From the NCBI RefSeq assembly GCF_009905605.1, contig NZ_JAAAKZ010000003.1, positions 496,001 to 560,000 on the forward strand: a stretch of 64,000 nt of DNA, given 5' to 3'. Positions within the stretch are counted from its first letter, which is position 1; every line of letters begins with the position of its first letter. Position numbers and translations under genes: made by a program. The notes beneath the pieces were generated by a model. The model worked only from the letters and a program-made list of their open reading frames with translations. It was not told where the DNA came from and did not search any database. Source of the stretch: Runella sp. CRIBMP (GTDB lineage: Bacteria > Bacteroidota > Bacteroidia > Cytophagales > Spirosomataceae). Below, one piece after another: positions 8,872-18,149 of this stretch.

Positions 8872-10062
8872 ATGCAACGTAAGACGAAAGCAATCCGCAT
8901 CCAAACCAAAAAGACGCAATACCGCGAGCATTCGACGCCATTGTTTCTTACCTCAAGTTTCTCATTTGAGTCGGCTGAGCAAGGTAAGGCCCTCTTTGAT
9001 GAAACCGAGGAAGGTAATATTTACAGCCGTTTTTCAAACCCCAGTGTTCAGGAGTTTGTCGATAAAGTGTGTATGCTGGAAGGTGCGGAAGATGGTCTTG
9101 CTACCGCCACAGGAATGGCGGCGGTATTTGCGAGCATGGCGGGAATTCTCAAGTCTGGGGACCACATCATTGCCTGTCGGGCATTGTTTGGGTCGGCGCA
9201 CCAGATTATTACGCAGATTTTTGCGAAGTGGGGTATTACTTATACGTACTTGGATGCCGATGCTTCTGAAGAACAGTGGGAAGCGGCTGTGCAACCCAAT
9301 AGCCGCATGGTGTATCTAGAAACTCCGTCTAATCCTGGATTGGAACTGGTTGATTTGGCCATGATTGGTCGTATTTGTAAAAAACACAACCTGATTTTCA
9401 ACGTGGATAATTGCTTTGCTACCCCCATCATTCAAACACCCGCGGATTTTGGCGCGGATTTGATTGTGCACTCTGCCACCAAATTTATGGATGGGCAGGG
9501 GCGTGTATTGGGAGGAGTTGTGGTTGGAAAAGCTGAATACATTGCCCCGATTCGCTTTTTTTGCCGCCATACAGGCCCTTCTATGTCGCCGTTTAATGCG
9601 TGGACATTGAGCAAAAGCCTCGAAACGCTTGAATTACGCATGGAGCGCCACAGCCAAAATGCGTTACGTTTGGCCGAAGCCTTGGAGGCATTGCCCGAAG
9701 TGAAAAAGGTAAACTATCCTTATTTGCCAAGCCACGCCCAATATGAGCTTGCCAAAGCGCAAATGAACGCGGGAGGTGCAATTGTGACCATTGAATTAGA
9801 AGGCGGTTTTGAGCGCGTAAGTGCGTTTATGAAAGCGTTGACCATCCCAACCTTGTCGTCAAACTTGGGCGATACCCGTACCATTATCACCAATCCATTT
9901 ACGACTACTCACTCCAAACTCAAACCCGACGAAAAAGCGGCTTTGGGTATTACGGAAGGCCTGATTCGTATTTCAGTTGGCTTAGAAGCCGTAGAAGATT
10001 TGATTGAAGACTTTACGCAGGCGGCAGTGGTGAGCGCTGAAGTGATTGCGGAGAAGATATAG
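8872..10062 (+). CDS. metZ: O-succinylhomoserine (or O-acetylhomoserine) sulfhydrylase
   Basis: 396-residue PLP enzyme of the Cys/Met metabolism family. The PLP Schiff-base lysine is in HSATKFMDGQG (Lys about 204); IYSRFSNPSV, ATGMAAVFASMAG and the C-terminal GLIRISVGLE box are also present. It incorporates sulfide into an activated homoserine to give homocysteine, so it consumes the product of the sulfate reduction genes further down. MetZ and MetY/MetB are close paralogues; the FMDGQGRVLGG loop favours MetZ. It starts at ATG 8872, after a structured leader. Confidence 0.88.
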   Translation: MQRKTKAIRIQTKKTQYREHSTPLFLTSSFSFESAEQGKALFDETEEGNIYSRFSNPSVQEFVDKVCMLEGAEDGLATATGMAAVFASMAGILKSGDHIIACRALFGSAHQIITQIFAKWGITYTYLDADASEEQWEAAVQPNSRMVYLETPSNPGLELVDLAMIGRICKKHNLIFNVDNCFATPIIQTPADFGADLIVHSATKFMDGQGRVLGGVVVGKAEYIAPIRFFCRHTGPSMSPFNAWTLSKSLETLELRMERHSQNALRLAEALEALPEVKKVNYPYLPSHAQYELAKAQMNAGGAIVTIELEGGFERVSAFMKALTIPTLSSNLGDTRTIITNPFTTTHSKLKPDEKAALGITEGLIRISVGLEAVEDLIEDFTQAAVVSAEVIAEKI

Positions 10063-10090
10063 ATAGATTTGCAAAATATAGCTTTCAGAT

Positions 10091-10528
10091 ATGAAATTTC
10101 CGCTTACAGCAAGCGAATTGACTAATGAGATTTATATTTCAGTAGATAAATACCTTGAGATTGGAGATTTGCGAGTTAGACAGTTGATTAAAATTTTATC
10201 AAACGTGCCTGATGAATTAATAATTGAGGGTCTAATTAAAGTTTTTGAAAATAATAATAGAAGGGAAACTGAGATTTTAGATCAAGAGTTTGCAGGGCAA
10301 ATTTTGAAAGAAATTAAACCTAAAACAGATGTTTCCCTTGAGATTATTCTAAAAAGAATTTTAAGCAATTGGAATAAAAGTGTAGAAGAGATTCCATTTT
10401 GGTTCAAAGAAAACTATGGTACGGAGAGATGTAAAAACACTTTAGAAAGCATTTCCAATGAAGCGGTATTAACTAAAGTTGAAAAAGAGAAATTAGAAAC
10501 GATGAAGTGGTGGTTGGAAATAAAATAA
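10091..10528 (+). CDS. Hypothetical protein, 145 aa
   Basis: I do not recognise this protein. It is predicted to be soluble, mostly helical and acidic, with no signal peptide. The C-terminal half carries several Trp residues (SNWNKS, PFWFKEN, MKWWLEIK). Base composition is clearly more AT-rich than metZ and cysH on either side. It starts 28 bp after metZ and is followed by the inverted repeat at 10588, so it and the DUF559 gene may be one insertion into a metZ-cysHDN operon. Confidence 0.65.
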   Translation: MKFPLTASELTNEIYISVDKYLEIGDLRVRQLIKILSNVPDELIIEGLIKVFENNNRRETEILDQEFAGQILKEIKPKTDVSLEIILKRILSNWNKSVEEIPFWFKENYGTERCKNTLESISNEAVLTKVEKEKLETMKWWLEIK

Positions 10529-10587
10529 GTTAGCTGTTGAATTATCGAAATGCTAAAATAAGTTATTTCTCATTAATTTTATTATCT

Positions 10588-10677
10588 ACACACCCCGCGG
10601 CTAAAGCCGCACCCCTCTCAAGAGGGGAATTTTCGTTAATCCCCTCTTGAGAGGGGTGCCCGAAGGGCGGGGTGTGT
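10588..10677. repeat. Nested perfect inverted repeat next to DUF559 gene
   Basis: The outer arms ACACACCCCGC (10588-10598) and GCGGGGTGTGT (10667-10677) are perfectly complementary. The inner arms 10611-10628 and 10640-10657 are an 18-bp perfect inverted pair, and each is itself a palindrome built on CCCCTCT/AGAGGGG. Between them sit two small hairpins (GGCTAAAGCC and GCCCGAAGGGC). The whole can fold as one long cruciform or as four separate hairpins. Comparable 'CCCCTCTnnAGAGGGG' units are frequent beside DUF559 genes in Bacteroidota, from memory. Confidence 0.85.
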
Positions 10678-10690
10678 GAAATCAGCAATT

Positions 10691-11077
10691 ATGGAACGTC
10701 GTCAAATCATTCCGTATAACCCTAAACTGAAAGAAATAGCCCGACAATTACGAAATAATAGTACTTTATCAGAAGTGTTATTGTGGCTTGAATTGAAGGG
10801 GAAAAAAATGCGAGGGTACGACTTTCACCGACAAAAACCGATTGACAATTATATCGTTGACTTTTTTTGTCATGAGCTGATGTTAGTAATTGAAATTGAT
10901 GGAATCAGTCATACCTGGGAAGAAGTAGCCGTGAATGATGAAATTCGTCAACGAAAAATAGAAAGCTTTGGAATACAATTTCTAAGATTTGACGACAAAG
11001 AGATAAAACAAAATATGAGTTTTGTCTTAAATACAATTCACGATTGGATAGTACAATACGAAAAAATGCCTACCTGA
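10691..11077 (+). CDS. DUF559 domain endonuclease-like protein
   Basis: 128 residues of the DUF559 family, related to very-short-patch-repair type nucleases (PD-(D/E)XK fold). Typical pieces are ARQLRNNSTLSEVLLWLELK, FHRQKPIDNYIVDFFC (with the catalytic Asp of IVDF) and LMLVIEIDGISH (E-x-D), then IQFLRFDDKEI. The frame also opens at GTG 10676 inside the right arm of the inverted repeat, but ATG 10691 gives the usual N-terminus. The biological role of DUF559 proteins is undefined; their link with flanking inverted repeats suggests a domesticated or mobile element. Confidence 0.85.
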   Translation: MERRQIIPYNPKLKEIARQLRNNSTLSEVLLWLELKGKKMRGYDFHRQKPIDNYIVDFFCHELMLVIEIDGISHTWEEVAVNDEIRQRKIESFGIQFLRFDDKEIKQNMSFVLNTIHDWIVQYEKMPT

Positions 11078-11111
11078 GAGGTATAAAAAAGAACACTTAT
11101 TGAACCGTAAA

Positions 11112-11825
11112 ATGATACTCACCGAAACACATACAACAGAATCGTTACTTAGTTTACTTAGCGGTAAAACCGAAGTGGAAGCATTGCGTTTACTGGCAGA
11201 AATGTTTCCTGGACAGGTGGCTTTTTCGACCAGCTTGGGCTATGAAGACCAAGTAATCACGGATATGATTTTAGCCAATGGAATTGACATCCGAATCTTT
11301 ACGCTAGATACGGGCCGGATGTTTCCCGAAACTTATCTGACGCTCCAGAAAACCAATAATCGCTACGATACCAAAATCGAAGTGATGTTCCCCAAAAACG
11401 AAGCGGTTGAACAACTGCTGACCGAAAAAGGTCCTTTGAGTTTTTATGAGTCCATCGAAAACCGCAAAGAGTGTTGTTTTATTCGCAAAGTAGAACCTTT
11501 GAATCGTGCGCTGAAAGGTGTGAAAATTTGGGTGACGGGTATCCGCGCGGAGCAATCCCCCAACCGTACCGATATGCAGGCCATTGAGTGGGACGGAGGG
11601 CATGAATTGTTTAAATACAATCCACTTTTGCCTTGGACGTTCGACCAAGTAAAAAGCTACGTGAAGGCGCACAATGTGCCTTATAACCCACTGCACGACA
11701 AAGGTTTTGTAAGTATTGGTTGTGCCCCCTGTACCCGCGCCATCCAAGAAGGAGAAGACTTCCGCGCGGGCCGCTGGTGGTGGGAAGATGAAAGCAAAAA
11801 AGAGTGTGGGTTACACGCTAAATAG
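11112..11825 (+). CDS. cysH: Phosphoadenylyl/adenylyl-sulfate reductase
   Basis: 237 residues. It reduces activated sulfate to sulfite with thioredoxin or glutaredoxin. The PP-loop-like AFSTSLGYED lies near residues 37-46, the catalytic KECGLH (Cys about 232) is at the C-terminus, and the two cysteine pairs CC (about 121-122) and CAPC (about 204-207) bind a [4Fe-4S] cluster. In this family the cluster marks enzymes that accept APS (with or without PAPS). The frame begins at a TTG 11100, but ATG 11112 is chosen. It is followed by cysD and cysN, with no cysC in view. Confidence 0.92.
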   Translation: MILTETHTTESLLSLLSGKTEVEALRLLAEMFPGQVAFSTSLGYEDQVITDMILANGIDIRIFTLDTGRMFPETYLTLQKTNNRYDTKIEVMFPKNEAVEQLLTEKGPLSFYESIENRKECCFIRKVEPLNRALKGVKIWVTGIRAEQSPNRTDMQAIEWDGGHELFKYNPLLPWTFDQVKSYVKAHNVPYNPLHDKGFVSIGCAPCTRAIQEGEDFRAGRWWWEDESKKECGLHAK

Positions 11826-11882
11826 AAGAGAAGGAATCCCCGTTCTTTTAAAAGTAAATTACAAAATCAGACACGATAAATC

Positions 11883-12815
11883 ATGTCCAATATCCAAAGT
11901 CCAGAGTCTATTGTCCAACGTCAGGACTATTTAGACCAACTCGAATCCGAAGCCATTTACATCATGCGTGAAGTGGCAGGGCAATTTGAGCGCCCCGCGT
12001 TGTTGTTTTCGGGCGGTAAAGATTCGATTACCCTTGTACGATTGGCCCAAAAAGCCTTTGCTCCTGGCAAAATCCCTTTTCCATTGGTACACATCGATAC
12101 GGGCCATAATTTTCCTGAAGCAACTCAGTACCGTGATTGGTTGGCCAATGAAGTAGGAGCAAAGTTGATTGTACGTCAGGTCGAAGATACCATCAAAGCC
12201 AAAGGGTTGAAAGAACAGACTGGTAAAAATGCTACCCGTAACTGGTTGCAAACCTTTACGTTACTGGATACCATTGAAGAATTTGAATTTGATGCGTGTA
12301 TTGGTGGGGCGCGTCGTGACGAAGAAAAAGCCCGCGCCAAAGAGCGTATTTTCTCTTTCCGCGATGAGTTTGGTCAATGGGACCCTAAGCGGCAGCGCCC
12401 TGAACTATGGAATTTGTTTAACGGCAAAATCAGCAAAGGCGAAAACGTACGTTGCTTCCCGATTTCCAACTGGACCGAGCTCGACGTGTGGTCGTATATT
12501 GAGCGCGAAAAAATTCCATTGCCTAGCATTTATTTCTCGCACCAACGCGAAATGATTTTGCGCGATGGAAATCTATTGGCCAATGCCGATTTTATTTTCA
12601 AAGATGAAAACGACGTAATTGTAACCAAAACCGTTCGTTTTCGCACGGTGGGTGACATGACTTGTACTGCGGCGGTAGAGTCGGATGCCGATACGATTGA
12701 GAAAGTAGTCAACGAAATCAAAGCAACGCGCATCAGCGAACGCGGCGAAACCCGCATCGACGACCAACAAACCGAAGCGGCGATGGAAGACCGTAAAAAG
12801 GGAGGGTATTTTTAG
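11883..12815 (+). CDS. cysD: Sulfate adenylyltransferase subunit 2
   Basis: 310 residues, full length for CysD. The ATP-pyrophosphatase loop SGGKDS is at residues 43-48; VHIDTGHNFPE and the ARRDEEKARAKERIFS segment are family hallmarks. Together with CysN it makes APS from ATP and sulfate, the first step of sulfate assimilation. It starts with ATG 57 bp after cysH and is followed by cysN after 105 bp, a gap that shows no terminator. Confidence 0.95.
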   Translation: MSNIQSPESIVQRQDYLDQLESEAIYIMREVAGQFERPALLFSGGKDSITLVRLAQKAFAPGKIPFPLVHIDTGHNFPEATQYRDWLANEVGAKLIVRQVEDTIKAKGLKEQTGKNATRNWLQTFTLLDTIEEFEFDACIGGARRDEEKARAKERIFSFRDEFGQWDPKRQRPELWNLFNGKISKGENVRCFPISNWTELDVWSYIEREKIPLPSIYFSHQREMILRDGNLLANADFIFKDENDVIVTKTVRFRTVGDMTCTAAVESDADTIEKVVNEIKATRISERGETRIDDQQTEAAMEDRKKGGYF

Positions 12816-12920
12816 AGGTTACAGCCAAAAGTAGGCAGTTCACAGTAAGATTGAACCGTCCAAAAATAGAACTAACTGTAAACCGCTCGGGCGATCCCGT
12901 TTAAACCGTAAATAGAACAA

Positions 12921-14168
12921 ATGGACATTCTAAGATTTATAACCGCAGGTAGTGTTGACGACGGAAAAAGTACGTTGATTGGCCGCTTGCTTTACGATAC
13001 AAAAAGCATTTTGGCCGACCAAATGGAGGCCGTTGAGCGCGCCAGCAAAACCAGAGGCGACGGCGAAATTGACTTGGCTTTATTAACAGACGGACTTCGT
13101 TCGGAGCGGGAGCAAGGCATTACCATCGACGTAGCCTATAAATATTTCCAAACGCCCAATCGGAAGTTTATCAGCATTGATGCGCCCGGTCACATTCAGT
13201 ACACCCGCAACATGGTGACGGGGGCTTCCAATGCAGATTTGGCCATTATTTTGATTGATGCTCGTCAAGGAGTGGTGGAGCAAACACGCCGGCACTCGTT
13301 GATTGCGTCTTTGTTAGGCATTCCTCATATTGTAGTGGCGGTCAATAAGATGGATTTGGTGGGCTATTCAGAAGATGCGTTTCTGCAAATTGCCCAAGAA
13401 TACAAAAAACTGGCGGATAAACTCGGAATTAAAGACTTGAAAATCATCCCTGTCAGTGCGTTGGCGGGTGATAACATTGTGGATAAATCGGAAGCCATGC
13501 CTTGGTATACGGGCGAAACAATGCTGCATTTTCTCGAAAATGTCAACGTGCTGAACGACCTGAATTTGACCGATGCACGTATGGCAGTGCAATACGTACT
13601 GCGTCCGCAAACGGAAGAATTACACGATTATCGGGGCTATGCGGGACGAATTCAAAGCGGAGTTTTCAAAAAAGGTGATTCTATCACCGTTTTGCCTTCA
13701 GAGCAAACTTCTAAAATCGCCAAAATAGAAGTTTACGGCGAAGAAGTGGAAGAAGCTACGGCTCCGCAATCAGTGACGATATTGCTGGAAACTGACGTGG
13801 ACATCAGCCGCGGAGACTTAATCAGCGGTGCGGGAAATCAGCCGATTTTGAGTCAAGACGTTGAAGCCACTATCTGTTGGATGGACGACCGAAAAGAGTT
13901 GAAAGTAGGCAATAAATACACGCTACAACACGGTACAAGCCTAGTACGTTGCTCCGTCAAAGGCATCGAATACCGCATTGATGTAAACAATTATGAGCAC
14001 TTGGAAGATATCGAAAGCCTCAAGCTAAACGATATCGCTAAAGTGACGCTCCGCACGGCAAAACCGCTTGCCTACGATTCATACCTGAAAAACCGCGCCA
14101 ATGGTGCAGCTATTCTGATTGATGAGACTTCCCACGTGACCGTCGGTGCGTGCATGGTAGAAGCCTAA
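12921..14168 (+). CDS. cysN: Sulfate adenylyltransferase subunit 1 (GTPase)
   Basis: 415 residues, the GTPase partner of CysD. EF-Tu-like G motifs are visible: G1 GSVDDGKST (about residues 10-18), G3 DAPGH (about 89) and G4 NKMD (about 144), followed by the two beta-barrel domains. GTP hydrolysis drives APS formation. The length excludes a C-terminal CysC (APS kinase) fusion, which fits an APS-using CysH upstream. A strong terminator closes the operon at 14216. Confidence 0.95.
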   Translation: MDILRFITAGSVDDGKSTLIGRLLYDTKSILADQMEAVERASKTRGDGEIDLALLTDGLRSEREQGITIDVAYKYFQTPNRKFISIDAPGHIQYTRNMVTGASNADLAIILIDARQGVVEQTRRHSLIASLLGIPHIVVAVNKMDLVGYSEDAFLQIAQEYKKLADKLGIKDLKIIPVSALAGDNIVDKSEAMPWYTGETMLHFLENVNVLNDLNLTDARMAVQYVLRPQTEELHDYRGYAGRIQSGVFKKGDSITVLPSEQTSKIAKIEVYGEEVEEATAPQSVTILLETDVDISRGDLISGAGNQPILSQDVEATICWMDDRKELKVGNKYTLQHGTSLVRCSVKGIEYRIDVNNYEHLEDIESLKLNDIAKVTLRTAKPLAYDSYLKNRANGAAILIDETSHVTVGACMVEA

Positions 14169-14215
14169 TTATATTTTTTGTCATCCTCAAAGGACCTGAT
14201 ACGTCCGAATTTGAT

Positions 14216-14251
14216 AAGCCCTCAATTTCTTTCGAAGTTGAGGGCTTTTTT
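14216..14251 (+). terminator. Rho-independent terminator after cysN
   Basis: AAGCCCTCAA (14216-14225) pairs with TTGAGGGCTT (14238-14247) around a 12-nt loop, with a T run to 14251. Confidence 0.87.
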
Positions 14252-14351
14252 ATCGCAGTCCTGAACAGGTGGGTACGGGAATGTTGATGTCGTAATTCCC
14301 CGCAACTTTGTATCTTTCCAATAAAACCACGGTTATTCCCCTTTTATACCT

Positions 14352-15728
14352 ATGAAAACTTTGCTGTCTAGTCAAAATTTGTCGGCGATTGGAGCGGTGT
14401 TATGCCTGACAACGCCCCTTTTTGCGCAACGCAACGTGACCAATGCTAATGACTCCAATACGCCTTTGCATTTGCTGCAACCCGATTATCCAGTACCTTA
14501 CGGGATTGTGAAAACCGAGGAAGTAAAGGGGATATTGGATAGAATTCACGGATATTTAAACAATGTGACTCCTGCTGCCTTTGTCAATGCCAAAACGGGT
14601 GAAGTACTGACCGATTTATCCCAAATTGACGAAAATACCGCCTTGCAAAAAGGCGATTATCGGCTAGTTAGCTATGAATGGGGGGTTACTTACGGGGGAA
14701 TGCTCTTGGCAAGCCAGGTAACGGGCGATAATCGTTATAAAGAATACACCGAAAAGCGGCTGGAATTCATCGCTAACGCCGCGCCTTACTTCAAAAAAAC
14801 GACTGAAGAAAACACCGATTGGGGCACGAAAGGGCCTCTGCGGGGTTTGTTGACGCCCCATGCTCTGGACGATTGCGGGGCCATGTGTGCTGCCATGATT
14901 AAGGCCACGCGTGAAGGCAATAAGTCAAATTTGCGCCCGTTGATTGACAGCCACATTAATTATATTCTGACCAAAGAACATCGACTAAAAGACGGTACGC
15001 TGGCCCGAAATCGTCCCCAGCCCAATACCCTTTGGTTGGATGATATGTTTATGGGCGTACCCGCACTTGCTCAAATGGGTAAGCTGACGGGTGATAAAAA
15101 ATACTACGACGAAGCCGCTAAACAAATATTGCAATTTGCGGGTCGGATGTTTAACAAAGAAAAAGGCGTATACATGCACGGTTGGGTCGAAGGCATGACT
15201 GAGCATCCGCAATTTCACTGGGCCAGAGCCAACGGTTGGGCTATTTTGACCAAAGTGGAGGTATTGGATGTATTGCCTGAAAACCACCCGGCGCGCCCCG
15301 CGATTTTGGCGCTTTTGAAAGCGCACGTCAAAGGGTTGGCGTCGTACCAATCGGGGTCAGGTTTTTGGCATCAGTTGCTCAATAAAGAAGATTCGTATCT
15401 GGAAACATCGGCCACGGCGATTTATACGTATGCCATCGCCCGCGCCATCAATAAAGGCTGGATTGACGGCTTAGCGTATGCACCTATGACGCTCTTGGGA
15501 TGGAATGCCGTGGCCACCAAAGTCAATGAAAAAGGCCAAGTAGAAGGAACGTGTGTAGGTACAGGCATGGGTTTTGACCCTGCTTTTTACTACCATCGTC
15601 CCATCAGCCCTTTTGCGGCTCATGGCTACGGGCCTGTGATTTTGGCGGGGGCTGAGGTGATTAGTTTGTTGAAAAACAAGAAGTTTGAAATCAATGACAG
15701 CTCAGTGCAGTTGTTGCAGAAGAAGTAA
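14352..15728 (+). CDS. GH105/GH88-type unsaturated rhamnogalacturonyl hydrolase, secreted
   Basis: 458 residues with a signal peptide (about 1-25, ending PLFAQ). The remainder is an alpha/alpha-barrel of the GH88/GH105 type: SYEWGVTYGGMLLASQVTG, HALDDCGAMCAAM, LWLDDMFMGVPALAQMG, FHWARANGWAI and SGFWHQLLNKEDSYLETSA. These enzymes release the unsaturated galacturonyl residue that polysaccharide lyases leave at the non-reducing end. The next gene is a PL11 rhamnogalacturonan lyase, so the pair forms a sequential pathway in the periplasm. Base 15729 is only 43 bp from the next start. Confidence 0.88.
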   Translation: MKTLLSSQNLSAIGAVLCLTTPLFAQRNVTNANDSNTPLHLLQPDYPVPYGIVKTEEVKGILDRIHGYLNNVTPAAFVNAKTGEVLTDLSQIDENTALQKGDYRLVSYEWGVTYGGMLLASQVTGDNRYKEYTEKRLEFIANAAPYFKKTTEENTDWGTKGPLRGLLTPHALDDCGAMCAAMIKATREGNKSNLRPLIDSHINYILTKEHRLKDGTLARNRPQPNTLWLDDMFMGVPALAQMGKLTGDKKYYDEAAKQILQFAGRMFNKEKGVYMHGWVEGMTEHPQFHWARANGWAILTKVEVLDVLPENHPARPAILALLKAHVKGLASYQSGSGFWHQLLNKEDSYLETSATAIYTYAIARAINKGWIDGLAYAPMTLLGWNAVATKVNEKGQVEGTCVGTGMGFDPAFYYHRPISPFAAHGYGPVILAGAEVISLLKNKKFEINDSSVQLLQKK

Positions 15729-15771
15729 ATCCATTGATGTTATTCAACATTTACCTTATAATGGCAAGAAT

Positions 15772-17613
15772 ATGAGATGGATTCATTTGTCAGTATGTTG
15801 CTGCCTGACCTTACTGACTAGCACCTTTGCTCAACGGCAAATGGAATACCTCAACCGAGGCGTAGTGGCGTTGCCCACTGTCGAAGGAAGCATGTTTATT
15901 AGTTGGAGGCTGTTAGGCAATGACCCTGAAAGTGTGGCTTTTAATATTTATCGGAACAAGGAAAAACTAAATATCAAGCCACTGGAGAGCAGTAATTTTA
16001 CGGACAAAAATCCCGTAGATGGGGCTGTTTACAGCGTTCGAACGGTGCTGAAAGGAGTAGAACAGAAAAATGCAGCAACGGCATTAAGTTTTAAAAAATC
16101 TTATTTAGAAATTCCTTTACAAATTCCTCCTGGCGGCACCACCCCTGACGGGAAAACCTATACTTACAACGCCAACGATGCAAGTGTTGGAGATTTAGAT
16201 GGCGATGGTGAATACGAAATCATCCTGAAATGGGAGCCTTCCAACGCCAAAGACAACTCTCAAGATGGCTATACTGGTAACGTGTTTTTGGATGCCTATA
16301 AACTCAACGGTACACGATTGTGGCAAATTGATTTAGGGAAAAATATCCGAGCTGGCGCACATTATACTCAGTTTATGGTCTATGATTTAGACGGGGATGG
16401 CAAAGCCGAAATCGCCTGTAAAACTGCCGATGGAACAACCGATGGCACAGGAAAAATTATCGGAGATGCGTCCAAAGACTACCGAAATGCCCAAGGAAGA
16501 ATTTTAGACGGAGCGGAGTTTTTTACCATTTTTGACGGACAAACGGGCGCGGTGCTGACTACCACCGAGTATTTGCCGAGTCGCTTTCCGATTGATAGTT
16601 GGGGCACACCCCAACATAATGATCGAAACGGCAATCGGGCGGACCGCTTTTTGGCGTGTGTAGCCTACCTCGATGGCAAACAACCTAGTGTCGTCATGTG
16701 TCGAGGCTACTATGCCCGTACCGTGCTGGCAGCTTGGGATTGGCGCAATGGGAAATTAACCTCCCGTTGGGTATTTGATACTAAAAATGGCTTCCCGAGT
16801 TATGAAGGACAGGGAAACCATAACCTCACCGCTGCCGACGTAGACAAAGATGGCAAAGACGAAATTGTATTTGGCGCAATGGTTGTTGATGATAATGGCA
16901 AAGGCTTATTCTCTACAGGCTTTGGGCATGGAGATGCCATTCATGTGAGCGACTTAGACCCCACGCACGAGGGATTGGAAGTGTTTGGTATTCACGAAAA
17001 CAAAGATAAGGATGCTGCCCGCCCAGGCATGGCGCTGTATGATGCCAAAACAGGCGCAACTTTGGTCAGAACCGCCGAAGGAAAAGACGTAGGCCGAGGG
17101 GTAGCCGCTGATATTGACCCCGAGCATTTGGGCGCGGAACTTTGGGGTGGGATGATGGTAGATGGCAAAAGTCGCTTATTAAGTATCAAAGGCGAAGACA
17201 TTGGCGAAGCGCCTAGTTCCGCTAATTTTCTGGCGTGGTGGGACGGTGATTTGGGCCGTGAATTGCTTGATGGAAATCACATTGACAAATACAAAGGCGG
17301 TCGCCTGCTCACCGCCGAAGGTTGTACGTCCAACAACGGTACCAAATCTACGCCTGCGCTCAGCGCTGATTTATTTGGGGATTGGCGCGAAGAAGTTATT
17401 TTTAGAACCACCGACAACAAAAATTTACGCATTTATTCGACCACTATCCCGACCGAACATCGGTTTGTTACGCTCATGCACGACCCCCAGTATCGGCTGA
17501 GCATTGCTGCCCAAAATGTAGCCTATAATCAACCCCCACATACAAGTTATTACTTGGGTACTGGTATGAAAAAAGTGCCTAAACCTTTAATCAAGGTGGT
17601 TAATAAAAAATGA
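15772..17613 (+). CDS. Rhamnogalacturonan lyase, PL11 family
   Basis: 613 residues with a signal peptide (MRWIHLSVCCC..., about 1-21). The Fn3-like N-terminal part (GVVALPTVEGSMFISWRLLG) is followed by an eight-bladed beta-propeller with calcium-binding repeats of type DLDGDGEYEI, DLDGDGKAEI and DVDKDGKDEI, and the C-terminal DLFGDWREEVIFRT and LMHDPQYR motifs diagnostic of PL11. The enzyme cleaves the rhamnogalacturonan I backbone by beta-elimination. The frame runs up to an ATG at 15685 inside the preceding gene; ATG 15772 restores a clean signal peptide. Co-transcription with the GH105 genes is likely. Confidence 0.92.
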   Translation: MRWIHLSVCCCLTLLTSTFAQRQMEYLNRGVVALPTVEGSMFISWRLLGNDPESVAFNIYRNKEKLNIKPLESSNFTDKNPVDGAVYSVRTVLKGVEQKNAATALSFKKSYLEIPLQIPPGGTTPDGKTYTYNANDASVGDLDGDGEYEIILKWEPSNAKDNSQDGYTGNVFLDAYKLNGTRLWQIDLGKNIRAGAHYTQFMVYDLDGDGKAEIACKTADGTTDGTGKIIGDASKDYRNAQGRILDGAEFFTIFDGQTGAVLTTTEYLPSRFPIDSWGTPQHNDRNGNRADRFLACVAYLDGKQPSVVMCRGYYARTVLAAWDWRNGKLTSRWVFDTKNGFPSYEGQGNHNLTAADVDKDGKDEIVFGAMVVDDNGKGLFSTGFGHGDAIHVSDLDPTHEGLEVFGIHENKDKDAARPGMALYDAKTGATLVRTAEGKDVGRGVAADIDPEHLGAELWGGMMVDGKSRLLSIKGEDIGEAPSSANFLAWWDGDLGRELLDGNHIDKYKGGRLLTAEGCTSNNGTKSTPALSADLFGDWREEVIFRTTDNKNLRIYSTTIPTEHRFVTLMHDPQYRLSIAAQNVAYNQPPHTSYYLGTGMKKVPKPLIKVVNKK

Positions 17614-17657
17614 TGCTTTGGCATAAAGAGAATTGAAATATCAAATTATGAAGGTAA

Positions 17658-18128
17658 ATGAAAATACGAGGCTGGAAACGTCGGGTTGTTCATATCGAAA
17701 AGTGGTTCGAAGCAAATGTTTTGCCTGATTTAGACCACTTTGAAAAGCAGAAGAGTGACTACGTTAAAATCTGGATTGATCCATTTTATAGGCTTAATAA
17801 AACGAATCCGCCTTTGTGGTATTTCAGATTAATCACCCAAAAAATGGCCCTGATTTTTGAAAATTGGGAGAGTGAATTTCAAAAGCAAGGTGCTGATTAT
17901 GATTTACAACTATGGATTTTTGAAAAAGAATATATCCGCAGTGAAGTAGTTTGTGCAAAAGCTAATAGACGAGACTATTTTGATAAATCGCCATTTTTCA
18001 AGGAAGTACCATTTGAAAAATTCGGAAAGCATTTACAAAACCTTCATTGGGAGTATTGCGAAGTAATTGGCGAAGACGAAAATGACCTGCCCTACAAAAT
18101 TGACAATGTTTGGGTAGGCCGTAAATAA
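17658..18128 (+). CDS. Hypothetical protein, 156 aa
   Basis: I do not recognise this protein. It is soluble with no signal peptide, rich in aromatic and charged residues (WYFRLITQKMALIFENWE, LHWEYCEVIGEDEND). It is more AT-rich than the PL11 and GH105 genes that flank it and is cytosolic by prediction, unlike them, so it looks like a passenger in the locus. Gaps of 44 bp upstream and 21 bp downstream are compatible with co-transcription. Confidence 0.65.
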   Translation: MKIRGWKRRVVHIEKWFEANVLPDLDHFEKQKSDYVKIWIDPFYRLNKTNPPLWYFRLITQKMALIFENWESEFQKQGADYDLQLWIFEKEYIRSEVVCAKANRRDYFDKSPFFKEVPFEKFGKHLQNLHWEYCEVIGEDENDLPYKIDNVWVGRK

Positions 18129-18149
18129 ACATTCAAATTAAATAATCGT

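Noticed and set aside
15685-15771. Longer N-terminus of the PL11 lyase
   Set aside because: The extra 29 codons overlap the preceding gene and would bury the signal peptide; ATG 15772 is used.
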